A DNA stretch of 64,000 bases, taken from Chryseosolibacter sp964438975. Its GTDB lineage: Bacteria; Bacteroidota; Bacteroidia; Cytophagales; Cyclobacteriaceae. Position 1 is the stretch's first letter; every line of letters begins with the position of its first letter. The translations under genes and the position numbers were made by a program. Below the pieces are notes generated by a model, which saw only the letters and a list, made by a program, of their open reading frames with translations, had not been told where the DNA came from and made no database searches. Positions 18,576-26,437 of the stretch are shown in pieces. The stretch spans positions 11,856 to 75,855 of the forward strand of contig CAYTMU010000014.1 in the NCBI GenBank assembly GCA_964438975.1, given 5' to 3'.

Positions 18576-18662
18576 GCAGGTTTGCCTCCCTTCGGCCGCA
18601 TTACCGGCATCAGGTTCAATGGGTATAATCTCAGCCCGTTATTTTTAGGCACCCCTTTCCTC
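18576..18662 (-). promoter_or_regulatory. TPP (THI-element) riboswitch
   Basis: Reading the minus strand, the conserved TPP aptamer blocks occur in order: GGGGTGCC, GGCTGAGA, ATACCC, TTGAACCTGATGC, GGTAATGCGGCC and GAAGGGAGG. GGCTGAGA and CCTGAT...GGTAATGC are diagnostic of the two ligand-binding arms. It lies about 140 nt upstream of the TonB receptor start. The mode of control, termination or translation, is not obvious: a poly-T run (complement of the AAAAAA near 18558-18563) follows the aptamer and may be part of a terminator. Confidence 0.95.
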
Positions 18663-18677
18663 CACCTGGAGGATGCG

Positions 18678-18708
18678 CAAATCTAGCCAGGCTGACCGTG
18701 TAAACAAA
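18678..18708 (-). promoter_or_regulatory. Promoter of the TPP-regulated receptor, TTTG-N19-TAGATTTG
   Basis: On the minus strand TTTG (18708-18705) is followed by exactly 19 bp and then TAGATTTG (18685-18678). This matches the Bacteroidota primary sigma consensus TTTG-N19-TAnnTTTG at every fixed position. The inferred transcription start falls just before the riboswitch aptamer. Confidence 0.8.
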
Positions 18709-18747
18709 ATATTCGAGTGTGGATTCGGTGAGTTAGCCGTAGAATCC

Positions 18748-18755
18748 TAGTTTTG
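18748..18755 (+). promoter_or_regulatory. -7 box for the biotin carrier gene
   Basis: TAGTTTTG matches TAnnTTTG exactly and ends 4 bases before the ATG at 18760. TTCG at 18724-18727, 20 bp upstream, is a one-mismatch -33 candidate. This implies a very short or absent 5' leader. Confidence 0.5.
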
Positions 18756-18759
18756 GTGC

Positions 18760-19263
18760 ATGTATACCGTTCAGGTTGAAGAATACAAGTTTGAAGTGGC
18801 AGCCGCTGACGACGGATTTCTGGTGGACGGCCAACCGGTTGCGTGTGATATGACAAGTATCCACGACGGATACTTCCATGTATTAATTGGTACGCGAGGT
18901 TTCCGGGCCGAGATCGTGGAGGTCGATGCTGCGGGGAAACAGTTGATCGTAAAGGTGAACGGGCGTCAATATCCCGTCGTGTTGAAGGACCGATTCGATG
19001 CTCTGCTGGAAAAGATGGGGATGAACTCGAATTCAGGCGCACGAGTGAATCTCGTGCGAGCTCCTATGCCCGGGCTGATCATCGCGCTGAAGGTCGGAGA
19101 TGGCGATGCTGTAAAAGCCGGCGACACATTGTTGATCCTGGAAGCGATGAAGATGGAGAATGTCATCAAAGCACCTGGTGATGCGGTAGTGAAGTCGGTG
19201 AAGGTGGCCATGGGCGATGGCGTGGAAAAAAATCAGGTATTGATTGAATTTAACCCCGTCTAG
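18760..19263 (+). CDS. Biotin carboxyl carrier protein (acetyl/propionyl-CoA carboxylase type)
   Basis: A 167-residue protein. The C-terminal biotinyl domain (residues about 95-166) carries EAMKMEN with biotin-accepting Lys131, preceded by APMPGLIIALKVGDGDAVKAGD. The N-terminal 90 residues form a conserved beta-rich domain seen in carrier subunits of biotin-dependent acyl-CoA carboxylases and related decarboxylases. No carboxylase subunit lies next to it, so the acyl-CoA substrate is undecided. It is divergent from the TonB receptor and 45-100 bp upstream of pyrH, with its own promoter box between. Confidence 0.87.
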   Translation: MYTVQVEEYKFEVAAADDGFLVDGQPVACDMTSIHDGYFHVLIGTRGFRAEIVEVDAAGKQLIVKVNGRQYPVVLKDRFDALLEKMGMNSNSGARVNLVRAPMPGLIIALKVGDGDAVKAGDTLLILEAMKMENVIKAPGDAVVKSVKVAMGDGVEKNQVLIEFNPV

Positions 19264-19277
19264 ATTTTATTACTTCC

Positions 19278-19285
19278 TATATTTG
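19278..19285 (+). promoter_or_regulatory. -7 promoter box upstream of pyrH
   Basis: TATATTTG is an exact TAnnTTTG match in the gap after the biotin carrier gene. No TTTG is seen 19-21 bp upstream. It would give a leader of about 70 nt to the pyrH start chosen here. Confidence 0.45.
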
Positions 19286-19361
19286 CACCACTCCAAAATA
19301 GTTCCTGATGCAAAAAGAGGTTGAAATTGGCGTAAACCAGGAGAATGTCCCCCAGAAAACT

Positions 19362-20072
19362 ATGGTCAAATACAAGCGTATTCTGCTCAAGCTAAGTGGT
19401 GAATCGTTGCAAGGGTCATCCAAGAGCACGAATCTTAGTCCGGAAATGCTCGAGCAATATTGTGATGATATCAAAGCTGTAGCGGAGGAGGGAGTTGAAG
19501 TTGCGATCGTCATCGGTGGTGGCAATATCTTCCGCGGGGGTCAGGCGGAATCGCTTGGCATCGATCGTGTTCAGGGAGACTACATGGGAATGCTCGCAAC
19601 GGTGATCAACGGCATGGCGCTGCAAAGTGCCCTCGAACGCAACGGGCTCTACACAAGGCTGATGTCAGGGATCAAGATGGAGCAAGTATGCGAACCGTTC
19701 ATCCGGCGTCGCGCAATACGACATCTTGAGAAACATCGGATCGTGATCTTCGGTGCCGGAATTGGAAACCCTTACTTTACCACCGATTCGACCGCGAGCC
19801 TTCGCGCTATCGAGACACAATGCGATGTTGTCCTCAAAGGTACCCGGGTTGATGGTGTTTACTCAGCCGACCCGGAAAAAGTACCCGATGCGACGCGCTA
19901 CGAGAAACTTTCGTTTCAGGAGGCGTACGAGAAGAACCTCAACATCATGGACATGACGGCCTTCACGCTGTGCATGGAGAACAAGTTGCCGATCATTGTA
20001 TTTGATATGAATAAACGCGGTAATCTGTTGAGAGTTGTGCGGGGAGAGAAGGCAGGAACTCTGATCAGTTAA
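19362..20072 (+). CDS. pyrH: UMP kinase
   Basis: A 236-residue bacterial UMP kinase of the amino-acid kinase fold, converting UMP to UDP. Motifs seen: YKRILLKLSGESLQG at the N-terminus, VIGGGNIFRG, GDYMGMLATVING, FGAGIGNPYFTTDSTA, KGTRVDGVYSADP, and FDMNKRGNLLRVVRGE at the C-terminus. An in-frame ATG at 19308 would add 18 residues; 19362 is preferred because it matches family length. It lies upstream of frr, the common pyrH-frr pairing. Confidence 0.95.
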   Translation: MVKYKRILLKLSGESLQGSSKSTNLSPEMLEQYCDDIKAVAEEGVEVAIVIGGGNIFRGGQAESLGIDRVQGDYMGMLATVINGMALQSALERNGLYTRLMSGIKMEQVCEPFIRRRAIRHLEKHRIVIFGAGIGNPYFTTDSTASLRAIETQCDVVLKGTRVDGVYSADPEKVPDATRYEKLSFQEAYEKNLNIMDMTAFTLCMENKLPIIVFDMNKRGNLLRVVRGEKAGTLIS

Positions 20073-20158
20073 TCCGGTTCGGCCGATCCGGGTTCGGTGT
20101 ACGCTTCAGTAAATGCCCAGCAACAATTCCTATAATTTACGCTAAATCACGTACGCTT

Positions 20159-20713
20159 ATGGACGAGCTTGATTTATACCTCGACGAGGCCAAAGACCTC
20201 ATGAATAAAACCATCAACCACCTGGCTTTTGAGCTTACCAAGATCCGGGCGGGAAAGGCGAATCCTGCGATGCTTGATGGCGTGCAAGTCTCTTACTACG
20301 GTGCGATGACACCGCTCAGTCAAGTGGCTTCTATGACAACCCCTGATGCGCGCACGATTTTCATCAAGCCCTGGGAGAAAGGCATTATCCCGGAAATCGA
20401 AAAGGCGATCATGAACTCCAACCTCGGACTCAATCCGCAGAACGACGGGCAGCAGATCATCATCAACATCCCAATGCTCACTGAGGAGCGAAGGAAACAA
20501 CTCGTCAAACAAGTGGGTCACGAATGCGAGCACGGTCGCGTCAGTATCCGGAATATTCGGAAAGAGACGAACGAACAACTCAAGAAAGTGAAAGGTGTGT
20601 CGGAAGATGATATCAAGCGCGCCGAAGACCAGGTCCAAAAACTCACCGACGAATTCATCGGTAAGATCGATGCGCAGTTGAAGAGGAAGGAAGCCGAGAT
20701 CATGACAGTGTAG
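20159..20713 (+). CDS. frr: Ribosome recycling factor
   Basis: A 184-residue RRF, which with EF-G splits post-termination ribosomes. The three-helix-bundle signature is intact: LTKIRAGKANPAMLDGVQVSYYG, the domain II segment DARTIFIKPWEKG, IIINIPMLTEERRKQLVKQ and RIRNIRKE-type VSIRNIRKETNEQ. Full length. It follows pyrH with an 86-bp gap, and a weak TATAATTTAC sequence in that gap may be a promoter. Confidence 0.97.
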   Translation: MDELDLYLDEAKDLMNKTINHLAFELTKIRAGKANPAMLDGVQVSYYGAMTPLSQVASMTTPDARTIFIKPWEKGIIPEIEKAIMNSNLGLNPQNDGQQIIINIPMLTEERRKQLVKQVGHECEHGRVSIRNIRKETNEQLKKVKGVSEDDIKRAEDQVQKLTDEFIGKIDAQLKRKEAEIMTV

Positions 20714-20853
20714 CCCCTGCGGTGGCCTGACACTTATCGTGACAACTCCGCTTTCACCGGGAATAATTTTAGATTCTTTCTTATTTTCGGAAAATCCCTG
20801 CTGTCTGAGAACGTTGCATTTCAATTAGAGCAGGCAAGGTAAACCAGCTATAC

Positions 20854-21819
20854 ATGACAAAATATTCATCGGAGGTTGAGGCGGCCAACGCCCTTGCGAC
20901 CTCCTATCAGCAGCTCAAGGCCGAAATATCCAAGGTTGTAATAGGACAGGAAGAGGTGGTGCGGCAGGTGCTGATTGCCATCTTTTGCCAAGGCCATTCC
21001 TTGCTTGTCGGTGTACCGGGACTGGCGAAAACGCTGCTGGTGCAGACCATTGCCACAGCGCTCGATCTCCAGTTCAAACGTATTCAGTTCACTCCTGACC
21101 TGATGCCGTCAGACATTGTCGGCGCCGAGACGATGGACAAGGAGCGAAACTTCAAGTTTGTCAAGGGTCCGATATTCGCCAACATTGTATTGGCAGACGA
21201 GATTAACCGCACGCCTCCTAAGACGCAGGCTGCTTTGTTGGAATCCATGCAGGAAGCGGCGGTCACCATCGCCGGGATGAGATACGAACTTCCCAGTCCT
21301 TTTTTTGTGCTTGCGACTCAAAACCCGATCGAACAGGAAGGAACGTATCCGCTACCTGAGGCGCAGCTCGACCGCTTCATGTTCAATATTCTCCTGACCT
21401 ACCCTTCATTCAGAGATGAGGTAGAGGTCGTCAAGATGACCACATCGGATGAGACAAGCACCGTTAACAAGGTGCTGACCGGCCAGGATATCAGCGCTTT
21501 TCAACACCTGGTCCGACGTGTACCGATACCCGACAACGTCGTCGAGTACGCGGTGGGGCTTGCGAACAAGACCCGTCCGGGCGTCGACGGCGGCTCTTCG
21601 ACGGCAAGCGATTACCTTGAATGGGGGGCTGGGCCCCGTGCGTCACAGTACCTCGTACTGGGTGCTAAATGCAATGCCTTGCTTAACGGCAAGTATTCCC
21701 CGGACATCGAAGATGTTCAGGCTATAGCCCGGCCGGTGCTACGCCATCGTATCGTGCGGAACTTCAAGGCTGAGGCGGAGGGGATCAGTGTGGATGAGAT
21801 TATCGGCAGGTTGGTTTAG
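20854..21819 (+). CDS. MoxR-family AAA+ ATPase
   Basis: A 321-residue MoxR AAA+ ATPase. It has Walker A GVPGLAKT, Walker B NIVLADEINRTPPKTQAALL, sensor 1 FVLATQNPIEQEGTYPLPEAQLDRF, and the C-terminal lid RPVLRHRIVRNF. Such ATPases act as chaperones for metal or cofactor insertion, often with VWA-domain and DUF58 partners. None lies downstream here: the next gene is convergent, 7 bp away. The partner is therefore unknown or elsewhere. Confidence 0.92.
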   Translation: MTKYSSEVEAANALATSYQQLKAEISKVVIGQEEVVRQVLIAIFCQGHSLLVGVPGLAKTLLVQTIATALDLQFKRIQFTPDLMPSDIVGAETMDKERNFKFVKGPIFANIVLADEINRTPPKTQAALLESMQEAAVTIAGMRYELPSPFFVLATQNPIEQEGTYPLPEAQLDRFMFNILLTYPSFRDEVEVVKMTTSDETSTVNKVLTGQDISAFQHLVRRVPIPDNVVEYAVGLANKTRPGVDGGSSTASDYLEWGAGPRASQYLVLGAKCNALLNGKYSPDIEDVQAIARPVLRHRIVRNFKAEAEGISVDEIIGRLV

Positions 21820-21826
21820 TTCCAGG

Positions 21827-22261
21827 TCAGAGGATTTCGTCGGTGATGGTGAGGGTTGTGCCGTTGAGGGAGGTGTAGTAGCGGCGGAGGGGTCGCCAGG
21901 CGGGTCCGGTGGTGGGGTAACCGGTTGCGAAGTCGAAGTTCGAGGAGCAACAGGCGCAAAACAGGAAAAGCGTTGATACATGTACCTCTACCGTTGCGCA
22001 TGCAGAATTCGGTTGGAAGGAACAGTTGCGTTCGTAGGCAATATATTGAGAGGCGTTTTGCCGGTAAAGAATTACACCGCGTACGCCGGCTTGCTCGATC
22101 ACTTTGAATCCCCCATCATTTTTAAGGCTGATATACTCCGGGAGGTTGAGGTTTATTTGAACGATGTCGAACGGCTGCCAGGGAATGGCGTCATCTGAAA
22201 AGTCAGGCTGGCACCCCGCGACTATCAAAATCATTGCGATATATGCCGACCGGATTTGCAT
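21827..22261 (-). CDS. Rieske-like lipoprotein with altered ligands
   Basis: A 144-residue secreted lipoprotein with lipobox IVAGC (Cys17) after a short hydrophobic signal. The body follows the Rieske/ISP-like pattern of small Bacteroidota lipoproteins: NLNLPEYISLKNDGGFKVI, GVRGVILYR, then a first Cys site (YERNC80SF) and a second (FC102AC104C105SSNFDFATGY), ending GPAWRPLRRY. Canonical C-x-H and C-x-x-H are not kept: both histidine positions are Phe or Cys. It may therefore lack a Rieske cluster or bind metal differently. It converges on moxR. Function unknown. Confidence 0.72.
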   Translation of the reverse strand: MQIRSAYIAMILIVAGCQPDFSDDAIPWQPFDIVQINLNLPEYISLKNDGGFKVIEQAGVRGVILYRQNASQYIAYERNCSFQPNSACATVEVHVSTLFLFCACCSSNFDFATGYPTTGPAWRPLRRYYTSLNGTTLTITDEIL

Positions 22262-22271
22262 TTGTTTATGT

Positions 22272-22375
22272 GGGCTAGGGGGGTAAAGGGCTATGGGGCT
22301 AAGGGGTAAAGGGCTAGGGGGGTAAAGGGCTATGGGGTTAGGGGGCTAAGGGGTTAGGGGCTAGGGGATAAGGGG
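22272..22375. repeat. G-rich intergenic repeat tract
   Basis: About 104 bp composed almost entirely of variants of GGGGCTA, GGGGTTA and GGGGTAAA, with more than ten runs of three to six Gs on the plus strand. It fills the whole gap between the lipoprotein gene and the pheS stop codon and has no coding potential. It could form G-quadruplex structures on the plus strand. No regulatory role is evident. Confidence 0.8.
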
Positions 22376-23413
22376 TCAGGTCTCTTGTCCTCTGAACTGC
22401 GCCAGGAACCGCACATCATTTTCCGAATACAACCTCAGGTCATTCACTTGGTAACGCAGTTGTGTTACGCGTTCGATGCCCATGCCGAAGGCGAAACCTG
22501 TGAACTCTTCCGGGTCGATGTCGCAGTTCCGCAATACATTTGGATGTACCATGCCGGCACCGGCGATCTCGACCCAGCCACTGCGTTTGCAGACAACACA
22601 ACCATCACCTTTGCAGATGAGGCAAGTCACGTCGATCTCGGCACTGGGTTCAGTGAATGGAAAGAACGACGGGCGGAGGCGCAGTTGTATGTCTTCCCCG
22701 TACATTTCTTTGGCAAAGTGGAAAAGCGTTTGTTTCAGATCTGCGAAACTCACGTTGCGGTCGACGTAGAGTCCTTCTACCTGGTGGAAGAAGCAGTGCG
22801 CCCGCGCTGAGATGGCTTCGTTGCGATAGACCCGTCCCGGCATGATGGCGCGTACAGGAGGTTTCTGATTTTGGAGCAATCGTATCTGCACATTGGATGT
22901 ATGTGTGCGCAGCAACACATCACCCCCTTCACGGTCTGTCTTTTCGATGAAGAACGTATCCTGCATTTCCCGCGCCGGGTGATTTGGCGGGAAGTTGAGA
23001 GCCGAGAAGTTATGCCAGTCGTCCTCGATCTCCGGACCGTCTGCGACGTTGAAACCCAGGCGTTCGAATATTTCGATGATGCGGTACTTTGTAATCGATA
23101 GCGGATGAAGGTTTCCGACTTTGTTCGGAATCGGCGGCAGCGTCAGATCAATACCGGCAGGGGTATCGCCACCACTCGTTTCGAGCGATTGCGAGAGTTC
23201 GGCGAAGCGTGCTTCCGCCGCCTTTTTCAAGTCGTTCAGGATCTTACCCGACTGCTTCTTAGCTTCCGGAGGAAGTTTTTTCAGTTCTTCGAAAAGCCCG
23301 GCGATCGCCCCTTTTTTGCTGATGAATTTTAGTCGGAAGCTCTCGACGCTTTGGTGATCGATAGCAGCGAACTCCCTGACTTCCTTGAGTAAATTATTGA
23401 TACGGTCTTGCAT
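22376..23413 (-). CDS. pheS: Phenylalanine-tRNA ligase alpha subunit
   Basis: A 345-residue PheS, the catalytic subunit of the alpha2beta2 PheRS. The N-terminal coiled coil (residues 1 to about 85) binds tRNA. Class II motifs follow: motif 1 around HPLSITKYRIIEIFERLGF, DDWHNFSALNFPPNHPAREMQDTFF, motif 2 GRVYRNEAISARAHCFFHQVEGLYVD, and motif 3 GFAFGMGIERVTQLRY. The start at 23413 is preferred to 23488 because the extra 25 residues are not family-like. A zinc-like CLICKGDGCVVCKRSGW segment precedes motif 3, as in many PheS. Confidence 0.96.
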   Translation of the reverse strand: MQDRINNLLKEVREFAAIDHQSVESFRLKFISKKGAIAGLFEELKKLPPEAKKQSGKILNDLKKAAEARFAELSQSLETSGGDTPAGIDLTLPPIPNKVGNLHPLSITKYRIIEIFERLGFNVADGPEIEDDWHNFSALNFPPNHPAREMQDTFFIEKTDREGGDVLLRTHTSNVQIRLLQNQKPPVRAIMPGRVYRNEAISARAHCFFHQVEGLYVDRNVSFADLKQTLFHFAKEMYGEDIQLRLRPSFFPFTEPSAEIDVTCLICKGDGCVVCKRSGWVEIAGAGMVHPNVLRNCDIDPEEFTGFAFGMGIERVTQLRYQVNDLRLYSENDVRFLAQFRGQET

Positions 23414-23518
23414 GCGGGTAAATGTGGGACAAAAATAGGGAATTTGATTCTGCATCCGACCACTATTACAGGAAACTAGTTCCCGCATATGGCGGCCAGA
23501 CCCTTGAGTCGGTCCAGA

Positions 23519-24583
23519 TCAAGTTCGGCTCTCACCATTTTCCCGCACAAGTCGCACAAGACGCCTGTCTAGCCACAAGCATAATAGGATACTAATAACG
23601 AGTACCAGGCCGAGTAGTATAAGGGGATGTGAATCGCGAAGTACAATAGCAAGCGCGATCATTGCAATATGGATAGCTATAAGAATGTAGACGGCTTCAC
23701 GATGACTGAACCCTAGCCGGATAAGGCGGTGATGAATGTGCCGTTTGTCTGCCTTGAAAGGAGAAATCCCCCGTGAGAGGCGGACCAGGATGATCCTTAC
23801 TGTATCGGCGAGAGGAATGATCAGAACACAAATAGCTGTGATCACCGATGAGTTGAATCTCCAGACATTTTCTGGTGCGCTGTCGTGATTTGCGTTAACA
23901 AACCTGATCATGAATACTGCTAAAAGCGTCCCTATCACGAGAGAACCTGTATCTCCCATGAAGATATTGGAAGGCTCCCAGTTTTGGAACAGAAATGCCA
24001 GAATGCTCCCTGCCAATGCCATGCAGATAAGGGCGTCGACGGGGTGCCCTGCTAGCAAGAACCAACCTCCGAAGAACAAGCACGATACGAATGAAAATGT
24101 CGCAGCCAAGCCATCTATCCCGTCGATAAGATTCAGGGAGTTTGTGATGATAACAACCGCGGACACGGTAACAGCAAAGCTTATGGCAGTTGGGAACTCA
24201 ATTCCGCCGAAGAAATCGTAGACCGATGTGAGCCGGATATCGACAATATAAAAGAGCAGCGACGCGGTGATACATTGAGCTGTCAGTTTTGCAGCGGGCG
24301 TCAGGTGAATGAGGTCGTCAAGAAGACCGATGACGAAAGGAATAATAAGGACTGCCAGGAGCAGGAAGACAAAGGGAGATTCATAATCAAATGCCCAGAT
24401 CAGGCATGTCAGAGTAAAGCCAAAGAAGATTGCAACCCCTCCAAGAGAAGGGGTAATTCGCTTGTGAATGCGCCTGCGATCGGGGCGGGATCCCCATGCC
24501 CTGTCCTTTGAGAACCGAATTATAGCAGGAAGGAAGGCATAGGCGACAACGAACGAAGTAGCAAAAGCTAAGATAGGGTTCAT
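23519..24583 (-). CDS. MraY/WecA-family polyprenyl-phosphate sugar-1-phosphate transferase
   Basis: A 354-residue polytopic membrane enzyme transferring HexNAc-1-P to undecaprenyl phosphate. Family motifs: PSLGGVAIFFGF, LLDDLIHLTPAAKL (catalytic Asp pair), TNSLNLIDGIDGLAA, FMGDTGSLVIG and KRHIHHRLIRLGFSHREAV, the HIHHRL cytoplasmic loop being WecA-like. It is the minus-strand neighbour of the PHPT-type transferase at 24647, so the locus has two candidate initiating enzymes. Distinguished from MraY by the HHRL loop and by its position outside any mur cluster. Confidence 0.9.
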   Translation of the reverse strand: MNPILAFATSFVVAYAFLPAIIRFSKDRAWGSRPDRRRIHKRITPSLGGVAIFFGFTLTCLIWAFDYESPFVFLLLAVLIIPFVIGLLDDLIHLTPAAKLTAQCITASLLFYIVDIRLTSVYDFFGGIEFPTAISFAVTVSAVVIITNSLNLIDGIDGLAATFSFVSCLFFGGWFLLAGHPVDALICMALAGSILAFLFQNWEPSNIFMGDTGSLVIGTLLAVFMIRFVNANHDSAPENVWRFNSSVITAICVLIIPLADTVRIILVRLSRGISPFKADKRHIHHRLIRLGFSHREAVYILIAIHIAMIALAIVLRDSHPLILLGLVLVISILLCLWLDRRLVRLVRENGESRT

Positions 24584-24646
24584 AGAACCCTAAGATACTA
24601 ACTGAACTGTTGCCTGTGCTGATAGTAGAAAAAAAAGTCCTTCCGA

Positions 24647-26014
24647 TTAGTATGCCTGTTGGTCGCCTTTGGCCAGCGCTATGATAGTAGCTACGATGAT
24701 CTTTATGTCAAGGACAAATGACCACTTTTCGATATAAAAGCAGTCGAGCTTTATCCTGCTTCGCATCGAGTGGTCTGTTATGGTTTCACCGCGATAGCCT
24801 TTGGCTTGAGCCAGACCTGTGATCCCGGGTTTGATATAATGCCGCGTCATGAATTTTTCGATGCGGGGCGAAAATTCTTCATTTAGCTTGAGTGGGTGCG
24901 GCCTTGGGCCAATGATAGACATCTCGCCTCTCAGCACATTGATAAACTGGGGTAATTCGTCAATACTGGTCCGTCGCAGGAGACTGCCGAATGGTGTAAC
25001 CCTCGGATCGTCTTTTGTTGCTTGTTTGAACTCCGGAGATCCTACCTTCATCGTTCGGAATTTCAGGCAGTAAAACGGTCTGTTTCCTTTTCCTGTGCGG
25101 AGTTGCCTAAAGAATACCGGACCGGGTGAAGTCAGTTTAATCATAAGTGCCACGATCGGTACAAGCCATGATAACAAAAGCACGATTACCAGCGCGGAAA
25201 AGATGACGTCAAATGTTCGTTTGACAATTTGATTGCTTCGCTCATCGAGAGGTACTGCGGCTATGCTGAGCACGGGAATGTGATCGTATGTCTCTAGAGA
25301 CACGCCTCGCGAGAGGAATCCACGGTAGTCGGTAAGCAGTTTCACCTGTACACAATTCGCCAATCCAAAATCAATGAGTGATCGCACGCGGTCGTTGCTT
25401 AGATACGGAAGACAGCAGTAGATCTCCTGAACGGCATTTTCCTTGCAAAAATTGTGGAGCTCATCCAGTTTTCTTGCATCGCGATGGGTGCTGTTTTCGT
25501 CGAAGTAACCCAGAAAGCGATAGCCGAATTCAGGGTGCAGACGAAAGAACTTGCGCATCTCCCAAGCCAGTTCGCCGGAGCCAATGATGACCACGTTCTT
25601 GTAGTTGAAATTCTTGTTGAGGAATATTCTATTCAGATAGAAGTAAACTACCCGCCAGCAGAAAAGAAGAAATAAGGAAACGGCAAAGGTGAGCCACAAA
25701 TGGGAAGAATCCGCAGTTTCTTTATTCAACAGGAAAAGTATGCCTGAAGCGACGAGAAAATGTATGAGAAAGAAGACGAAGTGGCCTCTTAAAACCTTTG
25801 CAAATCGGGATACACGAGAAAATCTATACGGTTTAAACAGGATAGCAAGGGACAACCATGTAGTATTTAGCACCCATAACAGCACTGTCAGCTGTTCCGA
25901 CAGGAACGGATAGGTGGGGAGTATCAGCCATGCCAGGAAGGCGGCGAGGTTTAATACGGCAAGGTCGCCGATTAGGAACAAAACCCGAAGGTATTCTGAG
26001 AGGGATCTACGCAT
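24647..26014 (-). CDS. Undecaprenyl-phosphate hexose-1-phosphate transferase (WcaJ/WbaP type)
   Basis: A 455-residue polyisoprenyl-phosphate hexose-1-phosphate transferase that starts a repeat unit. Four N-terminal transmembrane helices lead into a CoA-binding-like domain (VVIIGSGELAWEMRKFF, about 140-250). A membrane re-entrant helix and the catalytic domain follow: KRTFDVIFSALVIV, SPGPVFFRQLRTGKG, YCLKFRTMKVG, RRTSIDELPQFINVLRGEMSIIGPRPHP. Full length. It opens the minus-strand side of the polysaccharide locus; 423 bp separate its start from the divergent asnB. Confidence 0.93.
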   Translation of the reverse strand: MRRSLSEYLRVLFLIGDLAVLNLAAFLAWLILPTYPFLSEQLTVLLWVLNTTWLSLAILFKPYRFSRVSRFAKVLRGHFVFFLIHFLVASGILFLLNKETADSSHLWLTFAVSLFLLFCWRVVYFYLNRIFLNKNFNYKNVVIIGSGELAWEMRKFFRLHPEFGYRFLGYFDENSTHRDARKLDELHNFCKENAVQEIYCCLPYLSNDRVRSLIDFGLANCVQVKLLTDYRGFLSRGVSLETYDHIPVLSIAAVPLDERSNQIVKRTFDVIFSALVIVLLLSWLVPIVALMIKLTSPGPVFFRQLRTGKGNRPFYCLKFRTMKVGSPEFKQATKDDPRVTPFGSLLRRTSIDELPQFINVLRGEMSIIGPRPHPLKLNEEFSPRIEKFMTRHYIKPGITGLAQAKGYRGETITDHSMRSRIKLDCFYIEKWSFVLDIKIIVATIIALAKGDQQAY

Positions 26015-26437
26015 GATGAAATCCTTATGAAAAAATTCTCCAACATTGCTTTGACACTCCTACCGCTCCGAAAGTTGGAAGGCATGGTGAAAAAGACACC
26101 AGGCCGAGGCTAAAGTACTAACACATGCCCGTATCGTCTGACGTGGACGTGTACCTATTTATCTCAACATTCATAACGGCCGCTACTTTTTTTGAAGCTG
26201 CTGTCACGAATGACACTGGTGTATTCCCTTCCCGTAAGGAAAATAATGTGCCACCATAAAATTGGGGATGCCGGGGGCTCTGCTCATTGTGTGTCGAGCT
26301 ATCCGCCGCAACGCGCGTCAAAAAGCATTAAAATGTTACATTTGTGCGAACTGACGCTAGGTGTCAGTAAAGCAACTGTTTCGTGCCCGACCTCGTAGAA
26401 GCATCGGCTACTGTCATCTTATTAATGAATAGGTTTA
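26015..26437. other. 423-bp divergent intergenic region of the polysaccharide locus
   Basis: No gene of credible quality is seen: the 60-70 codon ORFs here have no family-like features. It contains an exact TAnnTTTG box, TACATTTG, at 26337-26344 (plus strand), and TAGGTTTA at 26430-26437 directly abutting the asnB ATG. Both lack a good -33 element. A small TTCC/GGAA hairpin lies near 26228-26241. It is likely the two-way promoter and regulatory region for the arms starting at 26014 (minus) and 26438 (plus). Confidence 0.5.

Noticed and set aside
20174..20824. 216-codon minus-strand ORF opposite frr
   Set aside because: Antisense to the highly conserved ribosome recycling factor; no recognisable domain.
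22272..22375. Possible CRISPR array in the G-rich repeats
   Set aside because: Units are 6-9 bases, degenerate and without unique spacers; no cas genes nearby.
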